From the NCBI RefSeq assembly GCF_963674925.1, contig NZ_OY771649.1, positions 868,001-932,000 of the forward strand: a stretch of DNA of 64,000 nt, in the 5' to 3' direction. Origin of the DNA: an uncultured Draconibacterium sp. GTDB lineage: Bacteria; Bacteroidota; Bacteroidia; Bacteroidales; Prolixibacteraceae. Below, piece by piece: positions 17,022 to 25,400 of this stretch. The notes under the pieces are model-generated. The model saw nothing but the letters and a program-made list of their open reading frames with translations, did not search any database and was not told the DNA's origin. The position numbers and the translations under genes are program-made. How positions within the stretch are numbered: position 1 is the stretch's first letter; each line of letters opens with the position of its first letter.

Positions 17022-18124
17022 TGTGCCAGTTCTACTTTTCCGTTTTCTACTTTAAAAATACGATAATCGGCATCCATCCTTTTAATTATGGTGTCGAGAT
17101 GCTCGCGATTGGTGTCTGTAAGAAATATCTGACCAAACTGTTCGCTCGCTACAGCCGTAACTATTTGCTCTACGCGGTGCTGATCCAGTTTATCAAATAT
17201 ATCATCCAGTAAAAGAATGGGATTTATTCCCGAAATCTCTTTTATGAACTCGAATTGCGCCAGTTTCAGTGCTACGAGGTAGGTCTTTTTCTGCCCTTGC
17301 GATCCTAACTTTTTTATTGGGTATTCACCAATATTTAATAACAGATCGTCTTTATGAATTCCAACGGTGGTATACTGTGCCGCCCGATCTTTATGTAAAG
17401 ACGCTTTTAGCATTGTTGCAAGATCCGATTCATACAGATCCGACTGATGAACCAATTCCACCACTTCGTTTCCTCCCGATATATAATTATAGTAGCGTTG
17501 AAAAACCGGAATCAGCTTTTCTACAAAACGTGTACGTTCTGCATGAATCCGTGTTCCGTACTCCACCAGCTGATCGTCCCAGATGCCCAACAGTTCTTCG
17601 TCGAAATAACGATCGCTGGCAAATTGTTTCAGCAGATTATTCCGCTGCGTCAGTGCCCGGTTGTATTTCAAAAGATCGTCGAGGTAAGTTTGGTTGTACT
17701 GCGATATTACACCGTCCATAAATTTACGGCGCTCGTCGCTGCCACCTAAAATCAGGTTTACATCCGATGGCGTAATCATAACCAAAGGCAACAAACCAAT
17801 ATGTTCCTGCAGCTTTTTATACACCTTTGTATTGCGTTTAAACTGCTTTTTCTGCCCTTTTTGCAAACCACAATTAATGGTTTCTTTCGATTCTATTCGG
17901 CTGTAGTTCCCGTTCAGCATAAAAAAGTTTTCTTCGTGATTGATATTCAGCTGATCAGTAGCATTAAAAAAGCTCTTGCAAAACGACAGGTAATAGATAG
18001 CGTCGAGCATATTGGTTTTTCCGGCACCGTTTTTCCCGATAAAACAATTCAGTTTGGGCGAAAATTCAGCCTTTACCTCCAGAATATTTTTAAAATTTAC
18101 AATTGAAATCTCTTCAATATGCAT
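17018..18124 (-). CDS. recF: DNA replication and repair protein RecF
   Basis: A 368-residue SMC-like ATPase that helps load RecA at gaps. Walker A is GKNGAGKTNMLDA, the signature motif appears as LGSQGQKKTYLVALKLAQ, and Walker B is PILLLDDIFDKLD. The RecF N-terminal pattern ISIVNFKNILEV follows the ATG at 18122-18124; an upstream in-frame codon at 18193 is not needed and would run through the promoter. It overlaps the DUF721 gene by four bases. Confidence 0.95.
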   Translation of the reverse strand: MHIEEISIVNFKNILEVKAEFSPKLNCFIGKNGAGKTNMLDAIYYLSFCKSFFNATDQLNINHEENFFMLNGNYSRIESKETINCGLQKGQKKQFKRNTKVYKKLQEHIGLLPLVMITPSDVNLILGGSDERRKFMDGVISQYNQTYLDDLLKYNRALTQRNNLLKQFASDRYFDEELLGIWDDQLVEYGTRIHAERTRFVEKLIPVFQRYYNYISGGNEVVELVHQSDLYESDLATMLKASLHKDRAAQYTTVGIHKDDLLLNIGEYPIKKLGSQGQKKTYLVALKLAQFEFIKEISGINPILLLDDIFDKLDQHRVEQIVTAVASEQFGQIFLTDTNREHLDTIIKRMDADYRIFKVENGKVELAQ

Positions 18125-18150
18125 TCTCAGTTTCTTTGTATTCGTTCGTA

Positions 18151-18187
18151 CAAAACTAAATAAAAACGCTGCACATTTCTGAAATGT
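18151..18187 (-). promoter_or_regulatory. recF promoter with overlapping palindrome
   Basis: The minus-strand -7 box TAGTTTTG is at 18151-18158. A perfect 15-base palindrome ACATTTC-T-GAAATGT (18173-18187) covers the expected -33 position and may be a regulator site. Confidence 0.45.
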
Positions 18188-18272
18188 TGACAAAAAGGAG
18201 TTAATAACACAGCGATGTTGATTATTCTGAAAAATAAAACAAGCATTGGTTTAGCTGTTTTGAAAAAAAAGC

Positions 18273-18280
18273 TATTTTTG
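18273..18280 (+). promoter_or_regulatory. -7 promoter box of the TPR gene
   Basis: TATTTTTG 25 bases before the ATG at 18306; a TTGG at 18246-18249 is slightly too far upstream for a standard -33. Confidence 0.45.
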
Positions 18281-18305
18281 CGGCACAATTTTGAAAAAGA
18301 GACAA

Positions 18306-18992
18306 ATGGCAAAGAAGAATGTAAAGCAAGACGATAATTTACAGGAACTTGAAAGTGCGCTAACAAAAACAGAACAATTTGTTGAAGATAATTCGAAAAT
18401 CATCAGCTACGTGGTTGGTGGAATTATCATAGTTGTTGCCGCCTATCTTGGGTTTAACAAATTTTATGTACAACCAAAAGAAGACGAGGCAATATCGCAA
18501 ATGTTTATGGCCGAGAATTATTTCGAAAAAGATTCGTTTAATCTGGCAATCAACGGCGATGGTAACTACCTGGGGTTCCTTGATATTATTGATGATTACG
18601 GAATGACTAAATCGGCTAACCGTGCAAAATACTACACTGGTATTTCGTACCTGTACCTTGGTCAGTACGAAGATGCACTGGATTACTTAAATGATTTTAA
18701 ATCCGATGATTTGCTATTGGCTCCTGTAGCAGAAGGTGCAAAAGGAGATGCTTACCTTGAATTAGGTGAGACCGACAGTGCACTGAAACAATACAAAAAA
18801 GCCTATTCAGTTAGCGATAACGAATTAACGACTCCGGTTTACATGATGAAAGCAGCTAACCTGCTTGAATCAACAAACAAGCTGGAAGATGCACTGGCGT
18901 TGTACGAAGATATTAAAGCGGAATATCCGCAATCTTCGGAAGGCACAAATGCCGACCGCTATATTGCCCGCATCAAAACAAAATTGAATTAA
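18306..18992 (+). CDS. Membrane-anchored tetratricopeptide protein (YfgM-like)
   Basis: A 228-residue protein with a charged cytoplasmic N-terminus (residues 1-35), one transmembrane helix (SYVVGGIIIVVAAYLGFNKF, about 36-55) and a TPR-like helical domain (YYTGISYLYLGQYEDALDYL, AYLELGETDSALKQY and a third repeat). This layout matches YfgM, a SecYEG-associated chaperone-linked protein that exposes its TPR domain to the periplasm. ATG at 18306 preferred over a TTG five codons upstream. A UUCG-type terminator follows. Confidence 0.85.
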   Translation: MAKKNVKQDDNLQELESALTKTEQFVEDNSKIISYVVGGIIIVVAAYLGFNKFYVQPKEDEAISQMFMAENYFEKDSFNLAINGDGNYLGFLDIIDDYGMTKSANRAKYYTGISYLYLGQYEDALDYLNDFKSDDLLLAPVAEGAKGDAYLELGETDSALKQYKKAYSVSDNELTTPVYMMKAANLLESTNKLEDALALYEDIKAEYPQSSEGTNADRYIARIKTKLN

Positions 18993-19013
18993 AAAAGAAT
19001 TCAAACGATAGTT

Positions 19014-19039
19014 AAACCCCTCTTCGGAGGGGTTTTTTT
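19014..19039 (+). terminator. Terminator with UUCG tetraloop
   Basis: AAACCCCTC, tetraloop TTCG, GAGGGGTTT, then a run of T. A classic stable intrinsic terminator after the TPR gene. Confidence 0.92.
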
Positions 19040-19176
19040 GTTTGTATTAGTATATTAGAGGTGAGTAATGAGTTATCAGTACTGAGATTTGAGAATCAAG
19101 ATAGAGTATCAAGTATCAATTACGATCATTTCTCACGACTAAATACTAATCTCACATTACTAAAAAAGAAAAAATT

Positions 19177-19662
19177 ATGGCAACAAAAGATTTATCAGCA
19201 TACGATATTAATTCGGTACCATCAGCAGAAAACATGCGTTTCGGCGTGGTAGTAGCCGAATGGAACTGGGAAATTACATCGGCACTGGCAAACGGCGCTG
19301 TTGACACCTTAAAAAAACACGGTGCTACCGAAGAAAACATTTCTGTAAAATATGTTCCCGGAACTTTTGAGCTTCCGCTGGGCGGACAGTATTTTGCTGA
19401 ATTGGATAATGTAGACGCTGTAATTCTGCTGGGTTGCGTAATTCAGGGCGACACCCGCCACTTCGATTATATTTGCGAAGGCGTAACACAAGGCACAAAA
19501 GATTTAAACCTGAAATACAACAAACCGTTTATTTTTGGTGTTCTTACTACAAATAACGAACAACAAGCGCTCGACCGTGCCGGAGGAAAACTGGGCAATA
19601 AAGGCGACGAAGCTGCCATCACTGCCATTAAAATGGTGGCATTGCAACAGTCGTTTAAGTAA
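19177..19662 (+). CDS. ribH: 6,7-dimethyl-8-ribityllumazine synthase
   Basis: A 161-residue enzyme of riboflavin synthesis, condensing ribityl-pyrimidine and dihydroxybutanone phosphate. Substrate-binding motifs AEWNWEIT, PGTFELPLGGQ and the catalytic GDTRHFDYICEG (histidine) are present, as is GVLTTNNEQQALDR. Length is typical of capsid-forming RibH. The gene is alone, with a terminator before it and no FMN riboswitch recognised. ATG at 19177. Confidence 0.97.
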   Translation: MATKDLSAYDINSVPSAENMRFGVVVAEWNWEITSALANGAVDTLKKHGATEENISVKYVPGTFELPLGGQYFAELDNVDAVILLGCVIQGDTRHFDYICEGVTQGTKDLNLKYNKPFIFGVLTTNNEQQALDRAGGKLGNKGDEAAITAIKMVALQQSFK

Positions 19663-19722
19663 GTGAGACTCTGATTTCAGAATCCGTCAACTGACTGAGA
19701 ACTGAAATTATCAATTCGAACT

Positions 19723-19768
19723 CCTGCCCGTCCGGCAGGCGGGTATCCCGATGTGCAACCATCGGGAT
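19723..19768. repeat. Tandem GC-rich hairpins downstream of ribH
   Basis: CCTGCC-N5-GGCAGG (19723-19739) is followed by a perfect 9-bp stem, ATCCCGATG-N6-CATCGGGAT (19745-19768). GC content is clearly above the surroundings. It may be the ribH terminator or an interspersed repeat; a CCGGCAGGCAG string recurs near 56567. Confidence 0.5.
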
Positions 19769-19817
19769 TTAAAATGTTTCCCTCTGCCATTTTGTTTGAG
19801 CGCATAAATTCAACTAA

Positions 19818-20387
19818 ATGAAACAGGTTCTGCACATAAAAAATATGGTTTGTAACCGCTGTATAAAAGTGGTGAAAGAAGAACTTGAGAAACTTGATAT
19901 ACAGGTTGAATCAATAGAATTGGGTAAAGTCGGCATTTCCGAAAATCTGGATAAAGCCCAAACCGAGGAAGTGCGTTCGGTACTAAATGACAATGGTTTT
20001 GAGTTGATGGACGATAAAAAAAGCCAGCTGATTGACCGGATTAAAACCATTATCATTGAAAAAACACATTACTCAAACGAAGATAAGGAACCGGTTAACT
20101 TCTCGGAAATGATTGCAGGAGAAGTTGGTCACGATTATTCGTATTTGAGCAAGTTGTTTTCATCGGTGGAAGGAATTACCATCGAGAAGTATATCATCAA
20201 TCAAAAAATCGAAAAAGTTAAAGAGCTCCTGGTTTACGGCGAGCTTACCTTAAACGAAATATCTTATCAACTGGGATACAGCAGTGTACAACACTTATCA
20301 AACCAGTTTAAAAAGGTTACCGGATTAACGCCTTCGCACTTTAAAAACCTGAAAGAAAACAAGCGCAAACCGCTTGACGAGGTTTAG
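19818..20387 (+). CDS. AraC-family regulator with N-terminal HMA-like metal-binding domain
   Basis: A 189-residue protein. Residues 1 to about 70 look like a heavy-metal-associated domain (beta-alpha-beta-beta-alpha-beta) with the CxxC motif in KNMVCNRCIKVV; residues about 100-180 are an AraC-type double helix-turn-helix (LTLNEISYQLGYSSVQHLSN and FKKVTGLTPSHFKNLK). The middle is a short charged linker. The gene precedes a permease-HMA fusion and metal efflux pumps, so a metal-sensing regulator is the simplest reading; metal identity (Cu, Ag, Zn) is inferred. ATG at 19818. Confidence 0.82.
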   Translation: MKQVLHIKNMVCNRCIKVVKEELEKLDIQVESIELGKVGISENLDKAQTEEVRSVLNDNGFELMDDKKSQLIDRIKTIIIEKTHYSNEDKEPVNFSEMIAGEVGHDYSYLSKLFSSVEGITIEKYIINQKIEKVKELLVYGELTLNEISYQLGYSSVQHLSNQFKKVTGLTPSHFKNLKENKRKPLDEV

Positions 20388-20438
20388 CAAAACACAAAAC
20401 TTCTTTTTACTCACTTTTTACTCTGGTAAATTACCGTC

Positions 20439-20523
20439 TCGCGCAGATGACGCCGATTTGCGCAGAAAAACTTTCACCCATTGGGTGAAAGAAAATCAGC
20501 GGTAATCAGCGAAATCTGCGTGA
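20439..20523. repeat. REP-like long imperfect inverted repeat
   Basis: The outer arms (20439-20465 and 20494-20523) match as imperfect inverted repeats containing CGCAGAT, CGC and GATT blocks; the centre is a perfect 9-bp stem CTTTCACCC-ATT-GGGTGAAAG (20471-20491). Such cgcagat/gattaccgc elements occur as interspersed repeats in many Bacteroidetes genomes (my recollection, not checked here). Confidence 0.6.
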
Positions 20524-20611
20524 AATCCCAAAATATTATAAATCATTTCCAAAATCGTGTAACAAAGTCCGTTCTTCTATTGCTTTACTTTGTATTGTAA
20601 TATTTAATAGA

Positions 20612-21871
20612 ATGCAAGCAGGACAATACATATTAAAATTTTTAGGCGACTTCGCTACTATCTTAGGTGAGATGGCCCCTTATCTTTTATTGGGATTTTT
20701 CTTTGCAGGACTATTGTATGCATTTATTCCACGCGAAAAAATAGACAAGTATTTTAATGGATCGCCATTTCGCTCCTCTATTTTTTCATCATTATTCGGA
20801 ATTCCACTGCCATTATGTTCTTGTGGAGTAATTCCTACGGGAGCGGCTTTGTATAAAAATGGTGCTTCAAAAGGAGGAACTGTCTCGTTTATGATTTCTA
20901 CACCGCAAACCGGTGTCGATTCTATTTTGGCAACATTTTCGCTCATGGGATTGCCGTTTGCCATTATCCGACCAATTGCCGCTTTAATTACCGGAATTTC
21001 AGGAGGTTTAATTACAAGCGTAATTACAAAAAAAGAACCTGTACAACCGTACGTTGCAGACAAAACTTCAAAACCGAAAACAGTGGGACAGAAAATCAAG
21101 GCTATTTTTCGTTACGGTTTTGTGGAGTTCATCCAGGATATCTCGAAATGGCTGATCATTGGGTTGGTTTTAGCCGCCATTATTTCAGCTCTGATACCCA
21201 ACGATTTCTTTGAACTATTAAACCTGTCGCCAATATTGCAAATGCTGCTAATTTTGGTTGTATCGGTTCCCTTATACATTTGTGCAACCGGTTCTATTCC
21301 GCTGGCAGCCATACTTATATTGAAAGGAGTCAGCCCGGGAGCGGCCTTTGTATTGCTTATGGCCGGACCGGCAACCAATGCAGCAACAATTACAATGATT
21401 GGTAAAGTTTTGGGCAAAAAAAGTCTGTTCACTTATCTCGGAACAATTATTATCGGTGCTATGGGATTTGGCCTGATCATCGATTACCTGTTACCGGTAC
21501 AGTGGTTTACCGAAATTACCCAACAACATTTGGGACACGATCACGGAACTCACTTGGCCTGGTGGCAAATTGCTTCAGGAGTTTTACTTCTGGGATTGAT
21601 CATAAACGGCTACATTCAGCGGTACCGGACTCCAAAAGAACAAACTAAATCACAATTAAAGAATAATACAATGCAATTAAAAACGATTAAAGTTGAAGGG
21701 ATGACTTGCAACCATTGCAAGGCAAATGTAGAGACTAACCTGCAAAAACTGGCATTTGTAGATAGTGCAGTGGTAAACCTGGCCGAAAAAACGGTAACTT
21801 TAGAGGGCGACGACATCGATCTGGATAAAGTAATAGAAACCGTTGAATCAATTGGCTATAAAGCAGTGTAA
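20612..21871 (+). CDS. Metal efflux permease (DUF318/ArsP-like) fused to C-terminal HMA domain
   Basis: A 419-residue protein. Residues 1 to about 330 hold eight or more membrane segments with the conserved PLPLCSCGVIP and STPQTGVDS motifs of the DUF318 permease family (ArsP/SO_0444-like Cu/Zn efflux). A His-containing loop HLGHDHGTH (about residues 305-318) follows. Residues 354-419 form an HMA domain with GMTCNHCKANV. The permease should export the ion, the HMA domain deliver it or sense it. An internal ATG at 21671 begins exactly at the HMA domain. It follows the AraC-HMA regulator after a repeat element. Confidence 0.88.
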   Translation: MQAGQYILKFLGDFATILGEMAPYLLLGFFFAGLLYAFIPREKIDKYFNGSPFRSSIFSSLFGIPLPLCSCGVIPTGAALYKNGASKGGTVSFMISTPQTGVDSILATFSLMGLPFAIIRPIAALITGISGGLITSVITKKEPVQPYVADKTSKPKTVGQKIKAIFRYGFVEFIQDISKWLIIGLVLAAIISALIPNDFFELLNLSPILQMLLILVVSVPLYICATGSIPLAAILILKGVSPGAAFVLLMAGPATNAATITMIGKVLGKKSLFTYLGTIIIGAMGFGLIIDYLLPVQWFTEITQQHLGHDHGTHLAWWQIASGVLLLGLIINGYIQRYRTPKEQTKSQLKNNTMQLKTIKVEGMTCNHCKANVETNLQKLAFVDSAVVNLAEKTVTLEGDDIDLDKVIETVESIGYKAV

Positions 21872-21921
21872 GGTTTATTTAAGCAAACTTTGCCAAACAC
21901 CTGGCAGGTTTGTTTAAACCT
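21872..21921 (+). terminator. Imperfect hairpin after the permease gene
   Basis: AGGTTTA...CAAACTTTGCC pairs with GGCAGGTTTGTTTAAACCT, followed by TTTAGTTTTG. A probable terminator, though the T tract is interrupted. Confidence 0.5.
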
Positions 21922-21922
21922 T

Positions 21923-21930
21923 TAGTTTTG
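21923..21930 (+). promoter_or_regulatory. -7 promoter box upstream of the HYC_CC_PP gene
   Basis: TAGTTTTG 33 bases before the ATG at 21964; it overlaps the tail of the preceding hairpin. No -33 box. Confidence 0.4.
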
Positions 21931-21963
21931 TAAAATGTTTATTTAGTGAGGTTTAATTTATAA

Positions 21964-22335
21964 ATGATAAGAAAACTCAACCATATTATTTTAGCAAGCC
22001 TGTTGTTGATTTCAACAATGGGATTGGCTGTGAGCAAACATTACTGCCACAGTTCGCTGGTTGATGTTTCTTTTTTCGCCCAGGCAGATTCGTGCTGCGA
22101 CGATGGCGGATGTTGTACCAACGACAATCATTTTTACCAGGTAAAAGAAGATTTTTCAGCACCGGTAATTTCAACAATTCCGTTACTGGCCGAAATTGAC
22201 GTTTTGGGACAGACACTGCTTGATCCTGATATTCTAATCCCCAACGAATTAACTGAAGATTTCGAATTAACAAACGCCCCTCCTCCACCAACGGTATTGG
22301 AGTTTCTTGCCGACGAACAAGTATATCTTTTATGA
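21964..22335 (+). CDS. Secreted HYC_CC_PP family protein
   Basis: A 123-residue secreted protein named for its three motifs: HYC right after the signal peptide (SKHYCHSS), paired cysteines (DSCCDDGGCCTND), and prolines near the C-terminus (APPPPTVLEF). Signal peptide residues are 1 to about 23. The clustered Cys/His/Asp suggest periplasmic metal binding, but the family has no proven function. It stands directly before the Cus-like pump genes, as it does in other Bacteroidetes metal loci, and is probably co-transcribed with them. Confidence 0.8.
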   Translation: MIRKLNHIILASLLLISTMGLAVSKHYCHSSLVDVSFFAQADSCCDDGGCCTNDNHFYQVKEDFSAPVISTIPLLAEIDVLGQTLLDPDILIPNELTEDFELTNAPPPPTVLEFLADEQVYLL

Positions 22336-22415
22336 AATTATTATGATAAATAATCAGGTCATGAACACTCATGATCCGGATTCTCTATTGTATTAATCTC
22401 ATAGCAAAAAAAGGT

Positions 22416-25400
22416 ATGCTCAATAAAATCATAAAGTTTTTTCTTGAAAATAAGCTGGTTACAATATTGGTTCTGATTCTGCTTGTAAGCTGGGGAATCA
22501 TAACATCGCCGTTTGGCTGGGACACCGGTGTTTTGCCAAAAGATCCGGTGCCGGTAGACGCCATTCCGGATATTGGCGAAAACCAGCAAATTGTATTTAC
22601 CCAATGGATGGGACGTTCGCCTCAGGATATCGAGGATCAGATTTCTTATCCGTTAACTACCTATTTGTTGGGTATTCCGGGTGTTAAATCAATCCGCAGT
22701 TCATCCATTTTCGGTTTCTCCAGCATTTACATCATTTTTAACGAAGATGTTGAGTTTTATTGGTCACGTTCGCGGATACTCGAAAAATTGAATTCATTAC
22801 CGTCGGGACTTTTGCCGGATGGTGTTCAGCCCGCGCTTGGTCCGGATGCTACTGCACTCGGACAGGTTTACTGGTACACCATTGAAGGACGCGACAAAGA
22901 TGGGAATCCTACCGGAGGTTGGGATTTGCACGAAATCCGAACGGTGCAGGATTATTTCGTCAAGTATTCATTAAATGCTGCCGAAGGTGTTTCTGAAGTG
23001 GCTTCAATTGGCGGTTTTGTGCAGGAATATCAGATCGACGTAAATCCCGATGCATTGAAAGCTTACAACATTCCGCTTCATAAGGTAATGCAGGCTGTTC
23101 AGAAATCGAACCGCGATGTGGGAGCAAAAACGATTGAAATCAACCAGGCAGAATACCTGGTTCGCGGACTGGGTTACATTAAAAATGTTGAGGATATTGA
23201 AAAAGCCGTTGTGGCGGTTCAGGACAATGTGCCGATTCGGGTAAAAGACATTGCTGTTGTTAGTCTTGGTCCTTCCACTCGTCGTGGTGCACTCGATAAA
23301 GACGGTGCCGAAGTTGTTGGAGGTGTTGTGGTTGCCCGTTATGGGGCAAACCCGCTTGAAGTCATCAACAACGTAAAAGCTAAAATTGCGGAAATCGCAC
23401 CCGGCCTCCCGAAAAAGACGCTGGACAACGGCGTGGAAAGCCAATTAACAATCGTTCCGTTTTACGATCGTTCAACACTGATTCATGAAACGCTGGGAAC
23501 ACTGGAAGAAGCGCTTTCGCTCGAAATTCTGATCGCTATTTTGGTGGTTATTGTAATGGTGCTGAACCTGCGCGCTTCGTTACTTATCTCTAGTTTGCTG
23601 CCCATATCCGTGCTTATGGTTTTTATTGCCATGCGCTATTTCCATGTCGATGCAAATATTGTTGCCCTTTCGGGTATCGCCATCGCCATCGGAACCATGG
23701 TGGATTTGGGCATTATTCTCTCCGAAAACATTATAAAGCACATTGAAGAAGCACCCTCCGGACAAAAACTTATTACAACAGTTTACGACGGAGCCGCTGA
23801 AGTAAGTTCAGCAATTTTAACAGCTGTTTCTACCACCATAGTAAGTTTTATTCCGGTATTTACCATGCAGGCTGCCGAAGGAAAACTGTTTGGCCCGCTG
23901 GCGTTTACCAAAACATTTGCATTGGTAGCTGCGCTAATTGTTTCGTTGATATTTCTGCCGGCTTTTGCTCACTGGGTATTTGGCGCAAAAATCAAAAAGA
24001 AAAATATTGTGCGCTGGCTGAACATTGCCATCATCCCGGCTGGAATAGTTGCACTTTTTGCAGAATATTTGTGGGCCGGTACAATACTAATCGCCTTTGG
24101 TATCTCCGGTTTACTCAATCATATTTACGGCAATAGAACATCAACAAATAAAACCGAAGATTCAAAAATCACCGCTTCACTGAAAAAAATTGGGTTACTG
24201 GTTTTAAACCACGCAAGTATAATTATTTCAGTTATTGCCGTGGTTTGGCTGCTGGCCAAATACTGGCTGCCACTGGGCGCTTCAAGAACGATCGTTACCA
24301 ACTTCATTTTTGTTGGCCTGCTGGTCGGAATTATCCTGGGAGCTTTTCTGCTACTCGAACACTTCTACAAACACATTTTAACCTGGTGTCTGGATCATAA
24401 AGTTGCATTTTTGCTTATTCCATCTTTCCTTATTTTGGTTGGAATCACTTCATGGATGGGATTTAACAACCTGTTTGGCTTTGTACCGAAAGGTTTTGAT
24501 AAACTGGGATGGAATGTACGTACAACAAAAGTTTGGTCGACACTGGCACATTCTTTCCCTGGAATTGGTAAAGAATTTATGCCGTCGCTCGATGAAGGAA
24601 GTTTTCTGTTGATGCCAACGTCAATGCCACACTCGGGTACTGCATACAACCAAAAAGTGGTTGGTCAGCTCGATATGTTGCTCACCAATATTCCTGAAGT
24701 TGATTTGTCAGTCGGGAAATTGGGACGTGTTGAATCGGCGCTCGATCCGGCACCAATTTCGATGTATGAAAACATCATCAACTACAAACCGGAATACATG
24801 CTGAATGAAAAAGGGCACCGTGTGCGGTTTAAAGTAGATAAAGATGATCGTTTTGTATTAACAAACGGCGATAAACTCAACAACGAAGAAGCCTTGCAAC
24901 TTGGAATTACCAGAGATGATTTAATTCCCGATGAAAAAGGTGAATACTTCCGGAACTGGCGTGATAAGATAAAATCGCCCGACGACATCTGGACCGAAAT
25001 TGTAAATGCAACAAAAATCCCGGGCGTGACTTCGGCCCCAAAACTGCAGCCAATTGAAACCCGGCTGGTGATGTTACAAACCGGAATGCGCGCCCCCATG
25101 GGAATTAAAGTATACGGACCGGATCTTGCAACCATCGAAAATTTTGGAATTCAACTCGAGAATATACTGAAAACAGTTCCTTCAGTAAAAGCACAGGCTG
25201 TTTTTGCCGACCGGATTGTGGGGAAACCATACTTGCTTATAGATATCGACCGGGATAAAATTTCACGTTACGGTTTAAATGTAGAAGATGTGCAACAGAC
25301 CATTGAAACGGCAGTTGGCGGAATGAAAATTACTTCCACAGTTGAAGGACGCGAACGGTTCCCGGTGAGGGTACGTTACCCACGTGAACTGCGCGACGAC

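Noticed and set aside
17269..17721. 150-residue open frame on the plus strand
   Set aside because: It lies antisense within recF and has no recognisable domain; recF is well supported.
19040..19176. FMN riboswitch upstream of ribH
   Set aside because: No RFN-like conserved strings were seen; only low-complexity GTATCAAG-type sequence.
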